From: Fibrella aestuarina BUZ 2
GTDB lineage: Bacteria; Bacteroidota; Bacteroidia; Cytophagales; Spirosomataceae
DNA: 64,000 nt
Reading direction: 5' to 3'
Assembly (NCBI RefSeq): GCF_000331105.1
Contig: NC_020054.1
Coordinates: forward strand, 5,548,555 to 5,612,554
Part shown: one piece after another, positions 46,801 through 53,669 of the stretch
Layout of the letters: each line of letters opens with the position of its first letter
Numbering within the stretch: position 1 is the first letter of the stretch
Translations under genes and position numbers: made by a program
Notes under the pieces: generated by a model
What the model saw: only the letters and a program-made list of their open reading frames with translations
Told to the model about the DNA's origin: nothing
Databases searched by the model: none

Positions 46801-47822
46801 GCGATCTGTACCGGGCCCGCATCGAGGATGACGCAACCAATGCCGAAACCACCGACGAGGCGGTGGCGCTGGAGGTCGAATCGCTGCTCGACCTGACCGC
46901 CCAATACCTGCCGCAGGTGTCGCTTATGGGTCATTACCGCAGCCGAAGCCTCGACCTGATCGCCTTTTCCAACGAACATTTCTACAACGACACGCTCACG
47001 CTCCTGCCCGATTTCGCCGAAGCCAACCGCCGCGAGCCGGGCATTCGGTACCTCCATGTGCCGGGGCAATGGCAACCCACCGACCGCACCAACCCGATCG
47101 AGGCGCAGGCGGTGCTCTCGCTGGTGAACCAGCTACAAACCGAGCTACCCGGCCGCAGTATCGGCGTCGTGACCTTCAATTTCCAGCAACAGCAACTGAT
47201 TCAGGAGTTATGGCAGGAACAGGGCGAGCCGATGCCCACGGCGGTGCGGTTCGTCAAAAACATCGAGAACGTGCAGGGTGATGAGTGCGACGTTATCATT
47301 TTCTCCGTTGGCTACGCGCCCGACGAACGGGGCCGGCTGTCGGCGCAGTTTGGGAGCCTGAATGCGGGCGGGGGCGAAAACCGGCTCAACGTGGCCATCA
47401 CCCGCGCCCGCGAGCGCATCTACATCATCACGAGTCTGCTGCCCGCCCAGCTGAACGTGGATGCCACCGCCAACGATGGCCCCAAGCTACTGAAACAATA
47501 CCTGCACTATGCGCTCGACGTGTCGGAAGGGCGCTTCAGGCCGCACCCGAAGCGGGTTGTGGGCTTGCAGACCGGCGCAGGTACGTTGCTGAAAGACAAA
47601 CTGGCACAGAGCCACCCCAACTGGCGCCCCGAACTCCCCTTTGCCGACCTCACCGTTCGTGGCAACGAACCAGTGATTTACGAAGGGCTGGTACTGACCG
47701 ACGACGATCAGTACTTTCAGCAGACGATCAAGGAAGCCCACGCCTACCGGCCTTTTGCGCTGCAAAACCGCCATTGGCCCTACCGGCGCTTCTGGAGCCG
47801 GGACGTATGGCGTCAGGCCTGA
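43851..47822 (+). CDS. Large SF1 helicase-like AAA protein
   Basis: A 1,323-residue protein. The N-terminal YRRRLTNLSSRNRSLLL recalls the DUF4011-type head of large SF1 helicases. Walker A is GPPGTGKSQLIANL (about residues 318-331), Walker B DLVIFDEASQC, then AGDSKQLRP (motif III), MGHYRSRSLDLIAFSN (motif IV-like), NIENVQGDECDVIIFSVGY (motif V), and NVAITRARERIYIITS (motif VI). About 600 residues between Walker A and B form a mostly helical insert. It would unwind nucleic acid in repair or RNA metabolism, but some such proteins are defence effectors. It ends ten bases inside the convergent DUF5995 gene without a terminator. It contains about twelve copies of the word GGTACGT. Confidence 0.9.
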   Translation: MLFSAAVLRTYRRRLTNLSSRNRSLLLSSLPADQFVDLHEADFRLNKASFELIAALIARKANVPVCAITDPRDERSNTLSKRLRRLQRTDAFIEAERGTEDLYVGWPFVRGRFNDGTPVHGPLLFFPVHLATEGNQWRLVRRGDENALINQSMLLAYGYFNGIKLPDEWLSPDLDSFDKDPLVFRTQLYEWLKASPLAINFNPDTFTDTLLPFDRQSAKSLLELDGIGELKLIPEAVLGIFPQAGSFLVPDYDELLSEPTPGSLLPEDGEPEPPQSSSLIVDEGRRVAGPALLPLPIDASQETAVEAVRLGQSVVVQGPPGTGKSQLIANLMADAAARGQRVLLVCQKRAALDVVHQRLTDVGMAPFVALVHDFQNDRQALYAQLAEQIDAIDTYRSQSRSLDAVLLEREFDTESRRIDGLVRELQAFKTALFDTSVCGLSAKELYLTSTPQTEADAPDLSTVYRHFQFGTLTDFRDRLTNYLAYRQQLGHEHPFTDRVSFARFTGADIASLRLLITDAATYLPTFVQRAGTLLGDPAPGTLLNWTELTNRYVPQRATLDALAQTVADPLVWSVLSRVAAGSLPDSPTNTLADDLAALAAIEARGLLLGLVPNGMGERLRQGIEARQSLVKWLFYKDKAFLNDVSQANGLGTSLADLQTLESRWVNRQSWEARAQETGQQFAGTSWSGTPDSSRQPEQTKQRLGTLQQTVARAEAVWQTIRSTFPELERVIAQQPSGGSFGQVLSGLRLLLDEVHLSQSRWQTYLTSSQLTALAANPTGQANALQTALRTDADNLIEMDRLRDTFTTPERTVADQVRSVAAFDNALRLAWIDHLEQLYPELRSVSSLKMAQQETALQHSIQRQQQLTRAILLLKLREQTYRDLVINRLNNVVSFRELRHQVTKKRNVWPIRQVMSQYADEVFRLLPCWMASPESVSALFPMQRGLFDLVIFDEASQCFAENGLPALLRGKQVVVAGDSKQLRPSDLYRARIEDDATNAETTDEAVALEVESLLDLTAQYLPQVSLMGHYRSRSLDLIAFSNEHFYNDTLTLLPDFAEANRREPGIRYLHVPGQWQPTDRTNPIEAQAVLSLVNQLQTELPGRSIGVVTFNFQQQQLIQELWQEQGEPMPTAVRFVKNIENVQGDECDVIIFSVGYAPDERGRLSAQFGSLNAGGGENRLNVAITRARERIYIITSLLPAQLNVDATANDGPKLLKQYLHYALDVSEGRFRPHPKRVVGLQTGAGTLLKDKLAQSHPNWRPELPFADLTVRGNEPVIYEGLVLTDDDQYFQQTIKEAHAYRPFALQNRHWPYRRFWSRDVWRQA

Positions 47823-48589
47823 TTTACTAGTTTGTCGAGCTGCACGGCGCTACCCAGCAACCTGATTTTCTCGGCCACGCTGCCGCTCTCTCCCAACCGT
47901 ATGATCCGCAGGGCCGACGATAAAAGCCAGCCCGGCCGGATAACGCGATCGGCCAGTAGTGCTACCTGCCGGTCCATCTCGCCGATTTTCGTACGTTTCT
48001 GGGCGTCGGCCAGCGGGGCGAGGGCGACAGCCGCCGACCACGAAAAGGTGCGGGCCACCCGGATGCTGAAGTTGATCATGCCTTCGTCGTCGGTTTTGAG
48101 CGCATCATCGAGCAGGCGAAACGGCAACCAGATGTCGGCCAGTTTATCCTGCACCTGTTCGGTTAGTTCGGCAATGATGGCGTTGATGCGGTTGAAATCA
48201 GTTTGCAGCGCGTGAATGGCCGCGCCGGGTGCGGTTTCGGCGGCGGCAATGGCCAGATCCAGATTGATGTGGGCGTTGATACCCAGGATCAGGTGTTGCA
48301 TGACCGTGAGTTGGTTGTTGGCAGTGCTGGCAAAAGCCTGCTGCCAGGCCTGGGTGGGTTTGCGGCCCGCCAGGTACGTATCGTACGCGTCGATATAGCG
48401 CTTGGCAAAACATACGTCGAGCGCTTCCATGCGCTTAGCGTCGTCGAAACGCCCCTGCCGGATGCCATCCCTGACGGCGACGGTCATGCAGCGGTACAGA
48501 GCCGCAAAATAGCCTATCGGCGATTGATCTTGCTCGGCCGTGTGAACGATGATCGTCAGGCGATCGATGACGTCGTCAATGATGTGCAT
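47813..48589 (-). CDS. DUF5995-family protein
   Basis: A 258-residue soluble, all-helical protein. Features of the family are YFAALYRCMTVAVRDGI, RFDDAKRMEALDVCFAKRYIDAYDTYLAGR and HLILGINAHINLDLAIA, the last with a conserved NAHINxDLA string that suggests a metal or ligand site. There is no signal peptide. Function is unknown. The gene overlaps the helicase end by ten bases tail-to-tail, which means the last codons serve both genes and no terminator separates them. Confidence 0.82.
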   Translation of the reverse strand: MHIIDDVIDRLTIIVHTAEQDQSPIGYFAALYRCMTVAVRDGIRQGRFDDAKRMEALDVCFAKRYIDAYDTYLAGRKPTQAWQQAFASTANNQLTVMQHLILGINAHINLDLAIAAAETAPGAAIHALQTDFNRINAIIAELTEQVQDKLADIWLPFRLLDDALKTDDEGMINFSIRVARTFSWSAAVALAPLADAQKRTKIGEMDRQVALLADRVIRPGWLLSSALRIIRLGESGSVAEKIRLLGSAVQLDKLVNQA

Positions 48590-48624
48590 AGCGGGTAAAT
48601 TTCCGCACCAATGAACACAAAAAA

Positions 48625-48658
48625 CCGGAACCAGCCCATTTTAACAGACTGGTTCCGG
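48625..48658. terminator. Hairpin terminator after the 64-residue protein gene
   Basis: Arms CCGGAACCAG and CTGGTTCCGG with a 14-base loop, just downstream of the stop codon of 48664-48858 on the minus strand; a run of T follows (TTTTTTGTG). Confidence 0.8.
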
Positions 48659-48663
48659 GCCAT

Positions 48664-48858
48664 TTATTTTCCTTTTTTCCGAATCGGCTTATTGCGGCTT
48701 TCGGCCCACTTTTCGGCCTGTGCTGTGCCGATAGCGATGGCTTTCTGCTCGTCGTTCCCGTCGGCGAGCAGGGCGTTAATGATCTCGATGGCTTTGTGCC
48801 GAACGGGCGCCATGAAGTTCGTTAGCGAGACGGGGTAATCCGTTTTTGAATAGGGCAT
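48664..48858 (-). CDS. 64-residue conserved helical protein
   Basis: MPYSKTDYPVSLTNFMAPVR then HKAIEIINALLADG and KAIAIGTAQAEKWAES, ending basic (RNKPIRKKGK). The pattern, alternating helices with A-I-x-I and A-E-K-W-A, is a common small protein in Bacteroidota that I recognise as a type but cannot name. No signal peptide. An in-frame start at 48924 would add 22 residues that do not match the type. It is single-gene and followed by a terminator. Confidence 0.7.
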   Translation of the reverse strand: MPYSKTDYPVSLTNFMAPVRHKAIEIINALLADGNDEQKAIAIGTAQAEKWAESRNKPIRKKGK

Positions 48859-48928
48859 CGGTTTATCCGTTTGGTTACCAGCTAAACCACTGACCCTCCC
48901 AACCGGACGGCCCGTTCGCCTCAACGGG

Positions 48929-50344
48929 CTATTTCGCGGCCTGGGTGCCGGCGGGTAAAAACTGCTGGCTGATGGTGCTGCTCAGGCGCAACAACTCGAC
49001 TTCGGCCGCTTTGGCGTTGAACTCGGCGTTGAACAGGCGGGCCTGGGCAGCAATGGCGTTACGTTGCACATCCCGAAATTCAACGGCGGTGGAGTTACCC
49101 ACCCGGTAGCGATCGTAGGCGATGTCGATGTTTTCGAGCGCAATTTTATAGTTCTGTTGCTCCACGTTGAGCAGCGCGAGGCTATTCTGATACTGCGCAA
49201 ACGACTGGGCGATGGCCTGTTGCAGTGCCACTTCCTGATCGGCCCGCTGGTATTCGGCGGCCAATGCACTGGCGCGGGCATTGGCTTCGAGCCGCCGGAT
49301 GTTACCCCCGTTGAAAATCGGCACTGCCGCCGTTACAGCATAGGTAAGGCCCCGGTTACGCGCATCTGCGACCCCAAAGCCCCCTTCGTTGTTGATAAAC
49401 GTGAAGTTGTAGCCCGTTTGCAGGTTGACGGTCGGTTGGCGTTGTGCCCGCGCCAGCCGGATGTTGATGTCGGCCACCTTCTGGTTCAGTACCGCCGCCG
49501 CCAGCAAGGGGCTGTTGGTCAGCATGCTCTGCCGCAGTTGGTCGACGTTCAGATCGGGGCGCACGATGATGGTGTCGCGGATCGCAAACGGCGTAAACGG
49601 ATCGCGCACAAGCAGGGTGTTCAGCTGAATCTTAGCCTGTTGCACATTCTGCTCCTGCGTTAGCAGCGTCACGCTATCGGCGTTGTAATCGACCTGAGCC
49701 GTCAGGAAGTCCACCTTCGAGCGGGTACCGACTTCGTAGTTGGCGCGGGCCAGTTCGAGCCGGTCGCGCGAGATGTCGAGCGCCTGCCGGAACGCCAGCA
49801 GTTGCTGTAACTGCTGGACCACGTTGTAATAGGCCGTTACGACACTAGCAATCGTTTGCTCCACACTGGCCCGGGTGTTCTCCTGGCTCAACCGCACCAG
49901 TTCGCCCAGACGTTCGTAAGTGGCAAAGTTGGCCAGTCCGTTGAAGACCGTCCAGTTCAGGTTGACGCCCGCCTGCGTTGTGCGGTTGGAAATGCCATTC
50001 AGCACCTGCGGCGGACGGATGTTATCGACGAAGGTCTGGTTGACCGATTGCCGACTGCCGTTGGTGCTGACGTTGCCCGTAATAAGCGGGTAGAAACCGG
50101 CGTTGGCGGGGATGCGTTCGTTGCGGGCAATCTGCTCCTGCGTTTGCAGTCCTTTGATCTGGTAATTACGGCCCAGTGCCGTAGCAATAGCATCCTGAAG
50201 CAGGAGTTGTTCGCCCTGCTGCACGATGTAGGCATTTCGTAGCGCTCGCTGCACCGGCGTTTGGGCGGGAGCCGGAGCAGGTTTCTGTTGGGCAATCAGG
50301 TACGTTGATGGCAGTAAAAAAAGAAAAGCGGCGATAAAACGCAT
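48929..50344 (-). CDS. TolC-family outer membrane efflux protein
   Basis: A 471-residue TolC-type channel. Signal peptide MRFIAAFLFLLPSTYLIAQ, then two outer-membrane efflux repeats made of long heptad-rich helices: the first from LLLQDAIATALGRNY to VVQQLQQLLAFRQALDISRDRLELARANYEVGTRSKVDFLTAQVDYNADSV, the second from QSMLTNSPLLAAA to QNSLALLNVEQQNYKIALENIDIAYDRYRVGNSTAVEFRDVQ. It would form the outer-membrane part of a type I secretion or efflux pump. No inner-membrane pump gene is next to it. A CAAACTTA element (50379-50386; minus-strand TAAGTTTG) is a possible -7 box. Confidence 0.93.
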   Translation of the reverse strand: MRFIAAFLFLLPSTYLIAQQKPAPAPAQTPVQRALRNAYIVQQGEQLLLQDAIATALGRNYQIKGLQTQEQIARNERIPANAGFYPLITGNVSTNGSRQSVNQTFVDNIRPPQVLNGISNRTTQAGVNLNWTVFNGLANFATYERLGELVRLSQENTRASVEQTIASVVTAYYNVVQQLQQLLAFRQALDISRDRLELARANYEVGTRSKVDFLTAQVDYNADSVTLLTQEQNVQQAKIQLNTLLVRDPFTPFAIRDTIIVRPDLNVDQLRQSMLTNSPLLAAAVLNQKVADINIRLARAQRQPTVNLQTGYNFTFINNEGGFGVADARNRGLTYAVTAAVPIFNGGNIRRLEANARASALAAEYQRADQEVALQQAIAQSFAQYQNSLALLNVEQQNYKIALENIDIAYDRYRVGNSTAVEFRDVQRNAIAAQARLFNAEFNAKAAEVELLRLSSTISQQFLPAGTQAAK

Positions 50345-50475
50345 CGGTATATAAATTGACGAATGACGAATTGGATAACAAACTTAGGGTTAGTTTGCGA
50401 TTTGTTGCGGTAGCTTGCCCCCGCGCATCCACAAACCCTACTCCACAAATCACAAACTAGCTATAAGTTTACCCT

Positions 50476-52140
50476 ATGCATCGAAACTATTACCTCGCCG
50501 GGCTGGTCGGGCTGTTGGCCGTAGCCGCCTGCTCTACGCGTCGCCCGGCCGATTATATCATTACCAATGCCACCGTCTACACGGTCAATCAGGGCGATTC
50601 AGTGGTGCAGGCGTTTGCCGTCGAGAAGGGGCGCATTCTGGATCTGGGCTCAACGGCTACCATCCTCGACCATTACCGGTCTGACAGCATCATCGACCTG
50701 AAAGGCAAGCCCGTTTATCCGGGTTTCTACGACCCGCACAGCCATTTTCTGGGGCTGGGCCAGATGCTCGATCAGGCCGATCTGGTCGGCGCCACGTCCT
50801 ACGCCGACGTGATCGCCCGCCTGAAAGCCTTTCAGCAGAAGCACCCCGACGCCCTCTGGCTCATCGGGCGCGGCTGGGATCAGAACGACTGGCCCGCGGC
50901 CGACTCACCCGTGCGGGGGTTTCCGACCAATAAGCTGCTCAACGACGCCTTCCCCAACGTACCGGTGGCCCTGACGCGGATCGATGGGCACGCCCTGCTG
51001 GTGAACGACAAAGCCCTGCGGCTGGCGCAGATTTCGGGCAAAACGGCCATGACGGGCGGCGAAGTGGTGCTGAACGGCAGCCAACCCTCGGGCGTGCTGG
51101 TCGACAACGCCATGCAGATGGTACGCCGCGTGATTCCGCAGCCCGACGCCGACGCCAAAACCCGCATGTTGCAGGCCGCCGAGCGCGTTTGTCTGTCGCT
51201 GGGCCTGACCACCGTATCCGATGCTGGTCTGAACCGCGACGACATCGACCTGATTGACCGGCTGCATCAGGAGAAGAAGCTCAAAATCCGCGACTACGCC
51301 ATGATCAGCCTCGGGGAGCCTAATCTGGATTATTACCTCAAACGCGGCCCCTACCAGACCGACCGCCTGTCGGTGACCTCCTTCAAGCTCTATGCCGACG
51401 GGGCGCTGGGGTCACGTGGAGCCTGCCTGCGCAAACCCTACAGCGACCGCCCCGAAACGAGTGGCTTTCTGCTGCTTAGCCCCGCCGAGTTGGAACGGGT
51501 GATTAAGCTGTTAGCCAACAGCGGCTTTCAGGCTAACACGCACTGCATTGGCGACTCGGCCAACCACCTCATTCTCGACCTGTATGGCAAGTACCTAAAA
51601 GGCCTGAATACCCGGCGCTGGCGTATCGAACACGCCCAGGTCGTTTCGCCCGAAGACCTGTCGAAGTTTTACAAATACAGCATCATCCCATCGGTACAAC
51701 CTACGCACGCCACGTCTGACATGTACTGGGCTGCCGAGCGGCTGGGCCCGGAGCGCGTGAAGGGTGCTTATGCCTTCAACGACCTGCTAAAGCAAAATCA
51801 CTACATCACCTTTGGCAGCGATTTCCCCGTCGAGGCGGTCAATCCGTTGTATGGGTTTCATGCGGCGGTGGCCCGGCAAGATGCCAAAAACTTCCCCAAA
51901 GGCGGTTATCAGCCCGAAAATGCAGTTTCGCGACGCGACGCGCTCAAAGCCATGACGCGCTGGGCTGCCTACGCCTGCCGGGAAGATTCGGTGCGGGGTA
52001 CGTTGGAGAAACGGAAAGTGGCCGATTTCGTCGTGCTCGACCGCGACATCATGACCGTGCCCGCCGAGCAACTGCGCGACACGAAGGTGCTGCAAACCTG
52101 GGTCAATGGCGAACGGCTGTACACGGCTCCCAATCGCTGA
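50476..52140 (+). CDS. Exported amidohydrolase lipoprotein (YtcJ-like)
   Basis: A 554-residue metal-dependent hydrolase with a lipoprotein signal (MHRNYYLAGLVGLLAVAACST, cysteine at about 19). The TIM barrel starts with ITNATVYTVNQGD and PVYPGFYDPHSHFLGLG (HxH metal pair), then SFKLYADGALGSRGA, NTHCIGDSANHLI, WRIEHAQVVSP and FGSDFPVE with its metal Asp, as in YtcJ/NfdA-type amidohydrolases. It would act on small amides in the periplasm; substrate unknown. It is convergent with the family-1-like glycosidase, with a terminator between. Confidence 0.92.
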   Translation: MHRNYYLAGLVGLLAVAACSTRRPADYIITNATVYTVNQGDSVVQAFAVEKGRILDLGSTATILDHYRSDSIIDLKGKPVYPGFYDPHSHFLGLGQMLDQADLVGATSYADVIARLKAFQQKHPDALWLIGRGWDQNDWPAADSPVRGFPTNKLLNDAFPNVPVALTRIDGHALLVNDKALRLAQISGKTAMTGGEVVLNGSQPSGVLVDNAMQMVRRVIPQPDADAKTRMLQAAERVCLSLGLTTVSDAGLNRDDIDLIDRLHQEKKLKIRDYAMISLGEPNLDYYLKRGPYQTDRLSVTSFKLYADGALGSRGACLRKPYSDRPETSGFLLLSPAELERVIKLLANSGFQANTHCIGDSANHLILDLYGKYLKGLNTRRWRIEHAQVVSPEDLSKFYKYSIIPSVQPTHATSDMYWAAERLGPERVKGAYAFNDLLKQNHYITFGSDFPVEAVNPLYGFHAAVARQDAKNFPKGGYQPENAVSRRDALKAMTRWAAYACREDSVRGTLEKRKVADFVVLDRDIMTVPAEQLRDTKVLQTWVNGERLYTAPNR

Positions 52141-52160
52141 ACGTACCTGGACTGTCGTCC

Positions 52161-52199
52161 ACGAGAAGGCCCGACTTCGCTGAAGTCGGGCCTTCTCGT
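52161..52199. terminator. Bidirectional terminator
   Basis: Perfect 18-base arms ACGAGAAGGCCCGACTTC and complement with a 3-base loop, between the convergent amidohydrolase and glycosidase genes. It ends at the first base of the latter's stop codon. Confidence 0.85.
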
Positions 52200-53405
52200 T
52201 TAGTGGAGCAGTTCGCTGCTGATGGCTTCTTCTACAATGACCTGCGCCTGTCGCAGCGCCTGCGCGTAGGGTTGATGCAGGTAGCGGCCAGGTACGTCGC
52301 CTGTCGCCATGTCGACGCCTTCGGGGCGGGCATCCCATAGGCCCGAGCGGTGCCAGGGCGTAAGGTGATCCCAATCGGGGCGGTCGATGATGGGGTACAG
52401 GCAAACGCCTTCCAACGGGATTCCCGCCTGCCGGGTCAGGGCGCATTCGTGGGCGATCATCCTGACCCAGTTGGGCCGGTCGATGCCGGGGTGGCTTGTT
52501 TCGGTGAGGGCGATGGGTTTGTTGTACCGCTCGTATACCTCGGCAAACAGCCGGTGCAACGGCCGGAACCGCGGGTCGCGCCCCTCGTTGGCCCAGGGCA
52601 AAAGCTCAAACGACGGGTACACCCATTGATTGTTATAATAGAAATTCAGCCCGACGATGTCGACCATATCCGGGGCGCCCCCCAGTTCGGGATGCTCGCG
52701 CCCCACCAGGATGTCGACCGCCTGATACTGCGCATTGTGCCGGGCGCGGGCCTCGGCGATCTCTCGTCGGGTGGCGTTCAGCGGAGGCACCATATTGACG
52801 AGCGGCTCGGTCGTCAGCACCAGCACGTTGTTGTCGATTTCGCGCATGGCAGCCACGCCTTCGATGTAGGCGCGCATAAGGCCGATTTTCACCTCCACAC
52901 CCTGTTTAGTGCAGTAAGGCGACGTACCGCAGGCGTCGCCACCCAGCCACGAGATAAAGCTCACCTCGTTGATGGGCGTTACGATCAGCGGGGCGTCTGG
53001 GTACGTTTCGCGGTAAATCGGGACGAACGCCCGGCAAATCGCCGCAAACCGACGGGCAAACATCGGGTGCAGGGGCGTCAGGTCGTCGGGGTAGCCGAAA
53101 TGGCAGATGTCCCAGATTTGCTGGATACCCAAGGCCTTGCCCCGTTGCAGCATGTGGCGTACCACCGACCAATCGTAGGTATATGCCCGTTTTTCGACCT
53201 GACTCCAGCGGATACCCTCGCGCACCGTGCGGATGTTCACCTCAGTAATATCGCGGTAGTCATCGTCGAGGCGGTCGAGGTGCCCCGTCAGCGGCAGGAA
53301 ATCCACGCGGTTGCCGAAGGCGTTCTGCTGATCGGTGCATTCGTAGCCAGCCCACCAGAAGGTTTTAAACAATGGTTGCTGCTGCGGAAGAGAATAATCT
53401 ATCAT
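52200..53405 (-). CDS. Glycoside hydrolase family 1-like (beta-glucosidase-like)
   Basis: A 401-residue TIM-barrel protein: FWWAGYECTD at the start, REGIRWSQVE, LIVTPINEVSFISW (general acid Glu in NE) and KPIALTETSHPG (likely nucleophile Glu). The arrangement matches clan GH-A, close to family 1, but shorter than usual (about 450 residues). No signal peptide, so intracellular or of another route. The role is likely the cleavage of a sugar unit from a glycoside; which is unknown. The first 20 residues start without a clear promoter; the 264-base gap to the TonB receptor start shows no gene. Confidence 0.85.
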   Translation of the reverse strand: MIDYSLPQQQPLFKTFWWAGYECTDQQNAFGNRVDFLPLTGHLDRLDDDYRDITEVNIRTVREGIRWSQVEKRAYTYDWSVVRHMLQRGKALGIQQIWDICHFGYPDDLTPLHPMFARRFAAICRAFVPIYRETYPDAPLIVTPINEVSFISWLGGDACGTSPYCTKQGVEVKIGLMRAYIEGVAAMREIDNNVLVLTTEPLVNMVPPLNATRREIAEARARHNAQYQAVDILVGREHPELGGAPDMVDIVGLNFYYNNQWVYPSFELLPWANEGRDPRFRPLHRLFAEVYERYNKPIALTETSHPGIDRPNWVRMIAHECALTRQAGIPLEGVCLYPIIDRPDWDHLTPWHRSGLWDARPEGVDMATGDVPGRYLHQPYAQALRQAQVIVEEAISSELLH

Positions 53406-53669
53406 GCTGGGTGCAAGGGGGACAGTCTACAAACACCCGATCGACGGGTTGTTGTTCAATAAATCGGCCAGATGATAACAAATCTAGCCTACCAATGACC
53501 CTTTCAGCATGTTTACCGAACAAATAAACTGTAACAAACACGATACCGAATCCAATAAGATAGTCAATATTATATATTGCATTTACGTCTGTTTAAAGAA
53601 TTTCATTCTTTATTATTCACTTTTATCCATACATTATTTTATGTTAGCGGAGTACTAATTACTAATTCT

